Shown: positions 50,846-61,420, counted from the first letter of the stretch. The stretch: 64,000 nt of DNA from Straminergon stramineum (GCA_963920665.1 OY987268.1:2730501-2794500), one strand, 5' to 3'. Numbers and translations: made by a program. Notes: a model not told the origin generated them from the sequence alone.

Positions 50846-51767
50846 TTAACCCTTAAGGACCATTGTCCCTTCAAGGAAACAAATAGAATTTCAAGCACGT
50901 ACCTACGGTCTCAATTTTTCTCCTAATTTTTTGAAACTCTTTATGAATATAGAAAAATTGATTAGCTTCATAAGAATATAATATTTTTTTTCATTTGGTG
51001 CTTGGGAACAAAAGTTATGCCCAAATAAGCTCCAAACAAGGGAGAGGGGGCAACAAAAAGATTCAAAAATTTGAATTTTATTTTATTTTATTTTTTCCCT
51101 CATAGATTATGTTTACTTCTAGATGGAAAGTTTTGATTCATTCCATTTGGATTTTTTCTAAGAAAGTTATGGACAATGTTTTTTGGGCAATTAGAGCATC
51201 TTCTTGAAAAAATAACTTGTAGAATTCATTTCTAAATGCAATTTTTTAACTTTTCATACCAAAATAAATCCACATGGTTTAATTTTCTTACTAGAACAAT
51301 TTCACCACTAAGATTAGTGCATTTTGATTCCCTCTTGTAGATATTAATAATTTAGATTTTCCTTCTATCTTGTACCTACTTCTACTTAACAATTTCTTAA
51401 AGAATAACTTTTTTTTTCTTGTATTTTTTTCTTTTTTCCTAGACTCTCAATTCAATTCTCCACCATAAATATTTAAAGCTCAAAAATCTATAGTGCAAAA
51501 AATTTAAGTTGAGAAGGTTCAAAGTCAAATAATCTAGTCCCACAATGTGCTGAAAAACTTGTTTTTCCACTTTAAACACAAACATCTTGCAATCAGTGTA
51601 GTCAAAATTCCTGAAATTTTTCCCACACATTCTCATAAATTTAGGTGTAATATCCTATGTATAGATGTGCAAAAGAAGAATATTCAAAAAAAATTTACCT
51701 CTTGCTATAGAAATGACACTTATGAGTATTTTATGAGAGGAAAAGCCCTTGATCCTTTTGGGGTTAA
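50846..51767 (-). mobile_element. TTAA-type element, family E, reverse copy
   Basis: 922 bp, from TTAACCCTTAAGGACC to CCTTTTGGGGTTAA. On the minus strand it begins with a start similar to the E/F copies, with 'gccatttctattgca'-like sequence near its 5' end. The frames at 51439-51636 and 51547-51780 are not protein-like. Confidence 0.7.
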
Positions 51768-52164
51768 ACGAATAAAATGATTGAAGTTAGTAAAACCAAA
51801 TAGTGATGTACCAGCCTCTTCTAAAAAAATCAAGTCATTCTCCAACATTTAAGCCAAAAGAATTCAATTCTTTTAGTTTTGATTAGTTTTGATGTACAAT
51901 ATTATATACTACTAATATTAAATAAGGTCTTTGCAACCTTTTTGATAATTCCAAAGGTGATTCTACTTACACTCAATTCATCAATTCAATAAATTTTTGG
52001 CTTTTAGAATCCCATCTACAAGATATATGTATGTTTTTCATACTACATTACTATTATGCATTCTACAAAAGGCATATATGAATATAACAATTCTTTCGTC
52101 ATTCAAACCTATATTTTTCTCTTTCTAACAACATATGAAGATATTTCCGAAATAATATCATAAA
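51768..52164. other. AT-rich spacer
   Basis: No supported feature. Confidence 0.45.
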
Positions 52165-52430
52165 TACCATGATTGCAAATTTCTTTGAAGTCTCACAAGG
52201 AGGGTGGCCTTGGAACACTTTCAAGGCTCACTTGTATTTGAAGTCTCGCTAGTAGGTTAAAAGAAGTATAAAAGAACACTCTGCCCTACCTATCTTCACA
52301 TCTTTCCTACAAGTTGTTGTCTTGTATTGGTGGTCCATCTTGTACCTACGCCGCATTCTATTGTTGTAGAGTTTTTTGTATTGTTGCTTCTTGAGACTTG
52401 CACCTTTCGTGGTGAGCGTTGTTCCACAAG
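52165..52430 (+). promoter_or_regulatory. Promoter and leader of the truncated transporter gene
   Basis: A TATA box TATAAAAG lies at 52268-52275, about 155 bp before the start codon. The following 'tatcttcacatctt', 'ttgttgtatt..ttgagacttgcacc' and 'acaagATGGCC' words are shared with the pseudogene's upstream region near 16 kb. The promoter looks better preserved here than there. Confidence 0.6.
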
Positions 52431-53487
52431 ATGGCCCATGGAGCCATGATGGCCGTTGGAGAGATCCAACACTATCCTGGCCGAACCACTTTCTTCCTAT
52501 GGTTGGTTTGTGTTCTTGCTGCTTCGGGCGGTCTCATGTTTGGATATGATGTGGGCATCTCAGGTAAACATTGGAGGCATTGTTCAACTTCTTGTGTCTA
52601 GGTTGTTATTTTGTGTTCCCAAAGCTTGATGGTTGCCAAATTAATGTATATTTTTGCAAAAGAATGTTGTGTTTTGTGTTTTACAAGTTGTCTAGGATTG
52701 AGGTAGGGTGACATCCATGGGTGCATTTCTTTTCAAGCTCTTGTTTCTTGTCCTTTCACACTTCGTGGTGACCTTGTGGTGATTTGCACTCACAAATGTT
52801 TTTCTTTCTTGTGTGTGTGGGGGTACGTCCTCTTGTAGGTGGTGTGACGACCATGGGTGCATTTCTTTTCAAGCTCTTGTTTCTTGTCCTTGCACGCTTT
52901 GTAGTAGCCTTGTGGATTTGCACTCACAAATGTTCTTTTTTGTGTGGGCGACAATACGTTGTCTTCTTGTAGGTGGTGTGACATCCATGGATGAGTTTCT
53001 TTTCAAGTTCTTTCCCGCCGTCCTTGAAAAGAAGCACAAGCATGCCAACACTGACAACATGACCTCCTCCTTGGGGTGGATTGCGGTGGTGTTGATTTGC
53101 GTCTACGTTTCTTCTTTTGCGTGGTCGTGGGGCCCTTTGGGGTGGTTGATCCCAAGCGAGATCTATCCTTTGGATACGCGATCGGCGGGGCAAGCCATCA
53201 CTGTGTCCACCAACATGTTTTTCACATTTGTGATTGGGCAAGTGTTTTTGTCCATGTTGTGTGCATTCAAGTGGGGTGTGTTTTTGTTCTTTGCGGGGTG
53301 GGTGGTGGTGATGATGGCATTCACATATTGGTTCATTCCGGAGACCAAGGGCATCCCCATTGAAGAGATGGACTTGGTGTGGACCGGGCATTGGTTTTGG
53401 AAGCGTTTTGTTCCCACTTCCTACACTTCTCCACCCATGAGCAAAGTCAAGGCCAACAACATGGAAAGGGGCGCAAGCAACAACTAG
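52431..53487 (+). CDS. Internally deleted STP-type hexose transporter, 2 exons, 215 aa
   Basis: Exons: 52431-52563 and 52973-53487. Together they make 648 nt in one open frame, with correct GT-AG sites. Residues 19-44 match the first membrane helix of sugar/H+ symporters ([10 protein letters not shown]), joined across the intron to [14 protein letters not shown]. The frame then passes directly from the first external loop (HKHANTDN) to [18 protein letters not shown], about residue 400 of a normal 510-520 aa STP. Helices 10-12 and the intact C-terminal signature [15 protein letters not shown] follow. Helices 2-9 and the sugar-binding QQ..GIN region are missing, so transport activity is not expected. 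The reading frame, splice sites and promoter are intact, so it may be expressed. It could instead be a recent pseudogene. Confidence 0.7.
52701..53008 (+). repeat. Three tandem copies of the exon 2 start
   Basis: The exon 2 acceptor and first coding bases occur three times with a period of about 135 bp, starting at 52701, 52837 and 52971. All three carry GGTGTGAC.TCCATGG or a close variant, followed by 'tttcttttcaag'. Only the third encodes the canonical TSMDEF; the first two read MGAFLFKLL and meet a stop. The pseudogene at 16.3 kb has two of these copies (16343 and 16469). Confidence 0.85.
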
Positions 53488-54660
53488 CCTTCTTTGGAAC
53501 TAGTGGTAGCCAGAGTGTTGAAATACATTTAGTTACTTCTTGTGCATAGCAAGATAGAGTATGGTCAGTTTCAGGGCATGCTGTTTTGAAGACTAATCGT
53601 GTATTTATAAGTGTTGCCCAGCGACCTGTTTTCTACTACTGATATGCAGCTCATTTTCTTGAATTCCATTCTGTCTTTTACCTCAATTATGAATTTCATC
53701 AGTCTACCCTTGTGTCCATTGTCTTCGTAATGGTCAGTACCTCGTTCGGTCATCACACGGGACCAGTTCCCTGAAAACAATTGGTACGATAGGGATCGGA
53801 GGTTGGACTTTTGAAGCCGAAAACATAGCTATTGAAGTTGAGCTTTCAGGGTTTAGGGTGCAATGGACATTAGGGTCCATCATTCTGGCAGTGCGTGACC
53901 GCCGGTGTCAGCTGTGTTCCTCATATCGGTAGAGGAGCTGTAACAACGATCAGGAATAGACGTTTCTGCTAGAGGAAGCTGAAGCATGTGTTCGACGAAG
54001 AAGATGAGAAATATCAACACGCCGGCTGATACAGTCAGACCGAAAGAAAACTGAGAGTGGTTCATTAATTCTCACATCAATTTAGGAACAAGATCAGTGT
54101 AGGTAGTCGGGATCAAAAGTGTGCAGAAGACTAAATGGCAACTTGTGGATGCCGAAGTTGCCGTCTTCTGCAATGTGCGTTCACTATAGGGTCAGAAAGG
54201 TACTAGCCATATGTTTTGAAAACTAGAGTAGCTGATGTATCTTGGGGTGCACTCTGAGTTTCGGCAAGTGCGTGTTGCGTTTATGTCTACCCTTCTTCTA
54301 CCTTGCGATGAACAGAAATTCTGCTATTTAGGAAATTGGGCATAACCTCTGGTCCGGCTCCGTTGTAACGAGCCATACATCGCACATCTAAGTGAACCAA
54401 CATTGGACATCTCGTGACTCAATTGATCAATGGAAGAGAGTCAAACCATCTCAGCGGGGATAGAAAGTATCAGCGAATCCACAATTTCCGTCAGGCTACA
54501 TGTAGAACGTTTGTTCAACTGTATTGGACACATACTTCACATTGCCAAAATTAAAGAAACAGCTTATGGCAGCACCGTCAAAATGAGGTCATCAAATGGA
54601 CAAAACTTTGAAACGAATGTTTAAGAGGTTTAACTGTACAAAGAATTTTCTTACATCCTA
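53488..54660. other. Intergenic region between the transporter ORF and ASF1 3' ends
   Basis: Moderate GC composition. It holds the 3' flanks of two convergent genes and one small minus-strand frame (separate entry). Confidence 0.5.
53880..54065 (-). CDS. Possible small membrane protein, 61 aa
   Basis: An ATG-initiated frame in gene-like DNA, downstream of ASF1 on the same strand. Residues 8-27 (FGLTVSAGVLIFLIFFVEHM) form one plausible membrane span, followed by a polar tail. No family recognised and no splice context seen. It could be chance or part of the ASF1 3' UTR. Confidence 0.22.
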   Translation of the reverse strand: MNHSQFSFGLTVSAGVLIFLIFFVEHMLQLPLAETSIPDRCYSSSTDMRNTADTGGHALPE

Positions 54661-55725
54661 TCAGCTGCACTCAATTGGGAGGGGCGATTTCCATTGTTCA
54701 TGACGGGGAGGGGAGCTATCCATGGGTCTCAAACCATCGTCGAGTTCCGTTTCAGTCACAGTAGATAGTCGGACAGGGGAGGAGCTCTCCATCGGTGTTA
54801 CACTATTCTCAGGCGTTACTTGAATTGGAGCTTGTTCATTGTACGTTGGAGCTTCTGTTTCCGTCAACATGTGGTATGTGTCCGCAGTTGCAATCTCGGC
54901 CTGGTTAGTGGCAGGAGCAGGAGAAGGGGCGTTGAACACAATCGGGAATTTCGTCACGCGCGGCTTGTCTGCCAGAATGTTCCGTTGCACCCTGTCGATC
55001 AGCACTTTGGCAGGCGGCTCCTCACGTAGAGACTCGTCTACATAGTCGTTGCTCACGTAGTAACCCACTCTCAGAAACTCCTGACCCACGTACGAGCATG
55101 TGAGCAATAGCACCGTCACGCCGATGATGTCTTCCTCCGGGATTTTGGACGGTTCCGGTGGATCTGCCTGCAAATCCCAGAGACGCAAATGGGTCAGGCA
55201 AACACTCAGCAACCCATATGACCCGAGTTCACTGCATACAGAATGAGATTCAGATCGCAATAGGCAAACATGCAACTGGAAATGAACCTTATCATTTCTC
55301 AATGAAAAGAGAATGATGCGTACCTGAAAAACAAATCTGTAATTCCCGACGTTCACAGGTCCAACAAGAACGCTTTCCAGCACTTGATCATACTTCTCAT
55401 CCTCAGCTGAGCCCACGTATATCAGCTTCCATTCGAGATCTGCATCACCACACTTTCTAAGCGACCAGAAACGATTGCAGTCTGACTGGCTGATTGATTG
55501 GAGGAACATCAGCAAGAGTGAACTATGGCAGCAATGTGAACACCCAAATTCAAGGCACCAGACATCCACCAATCGGCTGAGGGGAACACGGCACTCGCAC
55601 AGAAGAGAAGACTCACCATCTTTGAGGGGAACAAGACACTCGTACGAGATCTCGAACTGGAAGGGATTCAGGAACATGGACGGATTGTCCAGCACAGTCA
55701 CATTCGTCACGTTTACAGCACTCAT
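54661..55725 (-). CDS. ASF1 histone H3-H4 chaperone, 3 exons, 243 aa
   Basis: Exons on the minus strand: 55725-55617, 55439-55324 and 55167-54661, total 732 nt. ASF1 binds the H3-H4 dimer and hands it to CAF-1 or HIRA during nucleosome assembly in the nucleus. The conserved immunoglobulin-like core fills residues 1-155: VNVTNVTVLDNPSMFLNPF, DLEWKLIYVGSAEDEKYDQ, VLVGPVNVGNYRFVFQ, then GVTVLLLTCSYVGQEFLRVG and LQRN-like VQRNILADKPRVTKFPI. Known H3-H4 contact residues are in their standard positions (D54, V94, R108, Y112), as is the acidic D36/D37 patch used by HIRA/CAF-1. The C-terminal tail (about 85 residues) is Pro/Thr/Glu-rich and longer than in Arabidopsis ASF1. The start at 55725 is chosen over an upstream in-frame ATG (55743) because MSAVNVTNV is the family start. 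Confidence 0.95.
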   Translation of the reverse strand: MSAVNVTNVTVLDNPSMFLNPFQFEISYECLVPLKDGESSLLCECRVPLSRLVDVWCLEFGCSHCCHSSLLLMFLQSISQSDCNRFWSLRKCGDADLEWKLIYVGSAEDEKYDQVLESVLVGPVNVGNYRFVFQVRIILFSLRNDKVHFQLHVCLLRSESHSVCSELGSYGLLSVCLTHLRLWDLQADPPEPSKIPEEDIIGVTVLLLTCSYVGQEFLRVGYYVSNDYVDESLREEPPAKVLIDRVQRNILADKPRVTKFPIVFNAPSPAPATNQAEIATADTYHMLTETEAPTYNEQAPIQVTPENSVTPMESSSPVRLSTVTETELDDGLRPMDSSPPRHEQWKSPLPIECS

Positions 55726-56320
55726 TGTCGTCAACTGCCACAACTTTCAAATGCAAGGGAACCTGCACTAATTTTTCACAACGTCCCGCACAGTCGCGCC
55801 CTTTAATCACTAGATTCTAAACCCTCCGCTGCATCAGAATGCAAGAAACGCCATCCGTATAACCCAAACCCTAATTCCCTCGTGTACCAGCACTCCCAAT
55901 TTCCAAAACTCTAATGAAGCTTTCACGCAATTCACATGACCTGGGCTACAAAGGTGGAATAAAAGCATCCCCTTCCGCAATACTCCAAGCTTAGTAATCA
56001 ACTACTCAAAATTAAGGTACTTCAATAAACAGAGCCTTTGCCCACCAAGTTGCAGAAGAAATGGCAGAAGAAATGTGCTACGGATACTCCTGGCGGTGTG
56101 CAACTATGAAATTTCAGTGGTGACGCAGCGCGGGAGATCGAATTCAGCGAGAAGAACATGAGGAAGTTCTACAACAGGTCGCAGGCCAAGGATTTAAGGC
56201 CCACAGCAAGAGCTGTTGAGAAAGGGTGGCAATCAAATGTGGCGGGGAGAGACAAGTAAAGCGCGGGTAATCAAAGGGTTCAAACCCCGCGAACAGAACG
56301 CGGGAGACCTGCCACGTCAA
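55726..56320 (-). promoter_or_regulatory. ASF1 leader and promoter region
   Basis: Gene-like composition. The reverse strand has 'aaccctaa'/'ctagattctaaaccct' telo-like words close to the gene (55860-55875 and 55812-55826). Several GCGCGGG/CCCGCG words cluster at 56128-56310, next to the E2F-like site. Confidence 0.45.
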
Positions 56321-56329
56321 GTAATCAAA

Positions 56330-56339
56330 TTTCGCGCGC
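56330..56339. promoter_or_regulatory. E2F-like site upstream of ASF1
   Basis: TTTCGCGCGC matches the E2F consensus TTTSSCGC. It lies about 605 bp upstream of the ASF1 start codon. Arabidopsis ASF1 genes are known E2F targets, so S-phase control is plausible here. Confidence 0.55.
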
Positions 56340-56461
56340 TGGGAAAACAGAGGGAAATTCAAGTGAAGAGGCTTGTCAGAAGAGGAGCGTGGATGACTGT
56401 GGAGATGAATTCAGGGACGAATGCGGCGTGGATGAATGTGTGGATGAATGGGGACGGATAG

Positions 56462-56828
56462 GGGTGGTAACGGATACGGGCTATTAAAGACAGGATAGTT
56501 TATTTCGATCAACGGTCTTATTCATCCATTCTTATTGGCTCCCATGGTTGCCGTTGGGTCCCAATTTCTATTTTATTTTTGATGGACTCGTTTGGGTCAT
56601 TTCTGATTTTACTTAAACAGATTAATCTCCATAAAAGTGTTGTTTTTTCTTTTGAACTAATGGAGACCCATTGCATTAACCGAGACCATAAAAATTTTCA
56701 TTGGTCGGCTTCATTGGTTATTGGAAAAATATCAATATACTAAATTTTTACGGATGAAAATACCGGTTGCATTTCGAAGACTTTAAATTGTGCAAGCAAG
56801 GGGAAAAAAATTCAATTTGTTGTTATTC
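56462..56828. other. Spacer
   Basis: No supported feature. An 81-codon frame at 56216-56461 ends in a WMTVEMNSG/WMNVWMNGDG repeat; it stems from a GGATGAATG-type short repeat and is not taken as a gene. Confidence 0.4.
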
Positions 56829-57849
56829 TTAACCTCTTAGTGCCCAAGGCATCAAATTCTAGTGCTAGCAAAACTTTGAAGTTAACCCCTAAACGATGGA
56901 CTAGTAACCACGGGGGAAAGGCAGGTTGTGCATTGTTCAACATCTACTATCTGACCGTAAGTGCCGAAGTATTGCGGAAGCCTGCATTTTCAGTTGCCCT
57001 CATCAAAATTGCAAGAGGGCAGCCTCTGGCCTAACACCGTGCACATGTATTTCCTTGTCAATTTCTCTGTGTCCATGTGTTCTAAAAATATGAATGCATC
57101 CTAATGATGCTACTTCTAGCCCTCCGTGATGCAGCATGTCTCTACGACTATGTTAAAAAAAAAAGATGAAAAAATGCATTCCTACTTCTTACAAATTACC
57201 TTCTTGTTATTCATCGGACGAAAATTGTCCGCATTGGTGTTTATGGGTTAAAGAAAATCTTATCAAGTAACTATTTTTTGTAGTTTGTATTTTTTCTTAA
57301 ATCTTTTTTGAAGTCTAGTTTTATCACAAAAAGTCCAATTCCCAAAGTAAATGATTATGATTTTTCTATTCAAGATTTTGTACTAGGATGTCCATTGCAA
57401 ATCTTGATTTTCTAGTCTTGAGTGCTCTTGGAAATGAGCTTCCAATACACTAGAACTTGAAGAAAAAATTACATGAGAAATTCATTAAAAAATTGTAGAG
57501 TAGATTTTAAGAAGCCATAAATTGATTAAAGTTTGCATGTTTTGCCCTTTAACCTCATATTTTTTTAGTGACCAACTTTTTGATTTTGGCATGTAAAAAG
57601 AGGATTGAAAGACTTCATATCACTTTCACAATTTTAATTGACCCTCATGATCAAACATTATAATCTTTCAATCTATAAGTAATATTGTTGTGTTTTCTTT
57701 TCCCATGTGATCTCTAATATGTCTAGTTTAAATTTGTACATGGTCACAATTCCAACAAATTGATAAATCTTATAAGAATGTTGGCTTTTTGTTCAATTTA
57801 GAGTAAATTTCAAGAAGCTCAAAAAAGGCCTTGGGCATTTAGGGGCTAA
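56829..57849 (-). mobile_element. TTAA-type element, family G (copy G2), split by nested H
   Basis: A reverse copy of G1. It starts TTAACCTCTTAGTGCCCAAG and ends CTTGGGCATTTAGGGGCTAA. Element H sits inside it at 56882-57251, exactly at the TTAA that is uninterrupted in G1 and G3. Confidence 0.82.
56882..57251 (+). mobile_element. TTAA-type short element H (370 bp), nested in G2
   Basis: It starts TTAACCCCTAAACGATGG and ends 'gtgtttatgggttaa', flanked by TTAA on both sides. The interior differs from family A, B, E and G and is less AT-rich. The frame at 56840-57034 spans the element junction and is not a gene. Confidence 0.75.
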
Positions 57850-59392
57850 AGGAAAGGACCAACATGTTTAAAGGCCCAAAACTGCTTCAAATACTCATCT
57901 CCAAAGCAAGGTCAAAATCTTCATCAATATTCATTATTTAACCCCTACATGCCCAAGGCTTGTTTTGAACTTATTGGAATTTGCTCTAAATTGAACAAAA
58001 TGCCAACATTTTGATAAGTTTTATTATTTCTTTTCATTCTAATTGTACAATTCAATCTTGACATGTTAGGGATCACATAGGAAATAAAAACACAACAATA
58101 TCACTTATAGATTGAAAGATTATAATGTTTGATCATGAGGGTGTTAAAACTGCAAAAGTGATTTGAAGTCTTTTGATCCTCTTTTCACATGTCAAACCTA
58201 AAAAATTGGTCACCAAAAAAATATGAGCTTAAAGGACATAACATTTACAATCTCATTCAAATTATAGCTTATCAATATCTACAATACATTTTTTTTAATG
58301 AATTTCTAATGTGATTTTTTCTCCAAGCTCTAGTTGAGGCTCATTTTCAAGAGCCCTTAAGACTACAAAAAGTCAAGACTGCAATAAACATCTTTGCACA
58401 AAATCTTGAATAGAAAAATCATAATCAATCAATTTCAAAATCTTATTTTTGATGCTAAAACTAGACTTCGTAAAGAATTTGTCACAAATATAAACTACAA
58501 AAAAAAATAACTTAGTAAGGTTTTATTTAACCTCAAAGTTTTGTCAACACCAGAATTTGATGCCTTGGGCATTTAGGGGGTAACAAGGTCAATCGTAGGA
58601 TCTTTTGGTTAACTTATTCAAATACATTGACCAAAATTTTAGAGTGAATATCTTCACCAATTTCAAGTTCGATGTCCTTGAACTTCAAAATATAGGCTAT
58701 CTAGCCCATACAAAAGGTGCAGTTTTGTCTTTCAACTCATTGTTAGAAAAAAAACTTGTATGTCCTATAATTTATGTGTTTAGTCAATCTACTAGAAAAT
58801 AGTTAACTTTGAAAAAATATATGAAAGATTTTAATAAAATAAACTTTCATATTCGTCTTTTAAAAATTATAAAGTGGAAGGTGGTACTACTTAAATGAAA
58901 GAAAAAACTAATATGTTCATAAATTTAACAAATAATTGAAAAGGAATAATTCCAATGGTAAGAATGTTATCGTGAAAAAATAATATCCCAATATTTTAAA
59001 TTTCAAAAATTGAGAGCAAAAGATGACCTTATATATTTTTTGGCTACCTTTTGAAACTACAAAATATAACTCCTCATAATTTTTTCTTCATGATTTGGAA
59101 TTGAATGGTTCAAATGTTTTTGAGTACTAGGTATAAATGTATATAATTCCAAAAAAATAAATTTGTAGAACACATTTTTTATTGCCTAGTTTGACATTGA
59201 AATCAAAAAATTCCTTCTAACTTTTGCAATATTTATTGGAATGACATGAAACAAAGCTCTACACATAGATTATAGTGAATAGCATCCATTCCAAAAATTT
59301 CATGCAAGAATTCCAAATTATTAAGTCAACTAAGCCTACCCAAGTTCTCAAAAAAGCTCAAAGTGAGCTCCTTGGTCCTTTAGGGATCACCC
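57846..59392 (-). mobile_element. TTAA-type element, family B (copy B3), split by nested G3
   Basis: A reverse copy of B1. It begins right at the end of G2, with the CTAA/TTAA shared, and ends 'gctccttggtcctttagggatc'. The nested G3 element lies at about 57939-58583. Confidence 0.72.
57939..58583 (+). mobile_element. TTAA-type element, family G (copy G3), nested in B3
   Basis: It starts TTAACCCCTACATGCCCAAG and ends CTTGGGCATTTAGGGGGTAA. It matches G1 over its whole length and carries an uninterrupted 'tttatttaacctcaaag' where H is inserted in G2. Confidence 0.82.
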
Positions 59393-59608
59393 TCTAAGTG
59401 CTCAAAAGTCCATTTTCTAGGTGATTCATATAAAAATTCAATGTAGTGTTTTGTCTAAATGACTTCTCATTCATCTAAAGTAACAATAAAATCCCTAAAA
59501 GGCAACCTATTTGTTTGACCAATATGATGAAAATGAGGTAAATAATATATTTGGACAAAGAAATAAGCAAATATGTGCAAGAAGTCAAAAATATGTTAAG
59601 CCCTAGAA

Positions 59609-61420
59609 TTAAGCCCTTTTTTCATCAAAAAGCACGAAAAACTACCATTTCTATTGCAAATAGAAAAAGATCTTTAAAATTTTTTTTGCATATTTGATTA
59701 TAGATTCTTATACTAGACTAGTATAAGAATGCATAGAAGAAATTGCAAAAAAAAATATTCATTCAAAGTTGGAAAAAAAATTTGCTCCTTGAATGACTAG
59801 AGAATTAAACTTTGAATCTTCTTAACTAAAACTTTTTGCACTACAAATTTAGAATTTCTCAATTTTTTGGTTTAAGGATTGAGATGAAGGGTTGGAAAAA
59901 ATGTTCAAAAAGCAGCAACTTGATTTTCATTCATAAATTTTTTAAGTTGAAGTACATATAAGATAGTATGAAAATCGAAATTGTTAATAGCTCTAAGTTG
60001 GAATTGAAAATGTACTAATTTTGAAGATGAGATCATTCTAGGATGAAAACTAAACTATGTGAATTTTCACCTTTTTAACCCCTAAAGGACTAATATGGGT
60101 TTTTTGGCTACATAGAAATTTGGGGCAAGTATGTGTGACTAGAGATTTCTATATTTGGGGCCCAAATTTTAATAGAAGGTGGGGACAAGGAATATCTTTC
60201 ATATGCACTAAATTTCATGACAATTGGATATACGAGTCAAAAGTTATGGCCTTCTATGTTCCTTTTTTTCATAAATGGGCAATCCGAGCAGGTTAGGAAA
60301 ATTACTTTTTTCATATACAAAAATTTGAAATTAGTTTTTAAGAGTTATATATACTTGGAAAACTTTGAATCATTCCATTTTGATCAATGAGTCAAAAGTT
60401 ACGAAGAGTTTTTGTTTGAAGGTAGTCATGGATTCTCTACTCTAAAATAAACTTTTATGTCCTTTATCTTACTCAATTTTCAATATATTTTTTGAAAAGA
60501 ATAAAATTATAGGATGTAAATTATTACTTACAACATCACAACCATTGAGGTTGGCATTTTTCAATTCCATAATTAAATTCTTAACAATTTAGTTTTTTGA
60601 ATTATTCTCTAGTAAGGTCTACTTACTATTTTTTCCCTATATGTTGTACAATTCCAAATGATCTAAAATTTTTTAAGCATGTGGCCAACTTGTTTGGGAA
60701 AAAGACTCCAAATAAGCACCACCATATTGGAATTTTTTTCATAGAAAAGTGAGCTTGTGAAGTGCAGCTGCCCTATTTTTTGCAGGGCCAAAAAAATGAT
60801 TTCAATGAATTTGAATGGTTATATCTTGCAATCCACAAGGTGGAAATTTCTGAAATTTTTACCACATGTTCTCAAGTCAACATACTACAAGATCCTACTG
60901 CTACATGTGTCAAAAAAAGTATTTTTTCAAAAATTTGATACTTGTACTAAAAATGACAGTTTTAGAGCATTTTTAGTGAAAACATAGTCATGGAACTTTA
61001 GGGGGTAATTGTGAAAATTGATTTCTATTCTGAATCCTATAATTTTGTTTTTTGATGATCATGCAATGATTGTCCACAAAACAAAAGGTTCTGTAACTTT
61101 AACATTGCTAATCCAAATGGAATGAATGAAAGTTTCACATGTAGACAAAAATAAAGTACCTTCTTCAAGGAAAAAAATTTCAAAGACTCATTTTTTTATT
61201 TATTTTGCTTTTTTTCTTGGCAAATTGCATTTTGAGCTTAGGTCAGCATAACTTTTGCTCCTAGGCATTTGATTGAAGTAAAAAATTATATCTCCACAAA
61301 CCTCATATGTTTTTCTATCTATAATTTTTTTCTGAAAAATCATGTCAAAAATTGACATCATATAAGCCTACCCCAAATTCCAAGAGTCCCCTAAAGGGAC
61401 TTTGGTATTTGTGGGGTTAA
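59609..61420 (+). mobile_element. TTAA-type element, family E (copy E1), split by nested A8
   Basis: It starts TTAAGCCCTTTTTTCATC (with a second TTAAGCCCTAG just before, at 59596) and ends 'ggtatttgtggggttaa'. Family A copy A8 (60075-61008) interrupts it; the empty form of that site is seen in E2 near 25630. Confidence 0.75.
60075..61008 (+). mobile_element. TTAA-type element, family A (copy A8), nested in E1
   Basis: 934 bp, from TTAACCCCTAAAGGACTAA to 'ggaactttagggggtaa'. The right TTAA has mutated to GTAA. The frame at 60757-60987 is the same non-coding internal part seen in the other A copies. Confidence 0.85.

Noticed and set aside
54661..55743. Single-exon 360-aa ASF1
   Set aside because: The frame is open, but the two inserted stretches break conserved strands of the ASF1 fold and are bordered by proper GT-AG signals; they are introns.
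56216..56461. 81-codon frame with a WMNVWMNGDG tail
   Set aside because: It starts from a non-ATG codon, lies in the ASF1 promoter region and ends in a simple GGATGAATG repeat.
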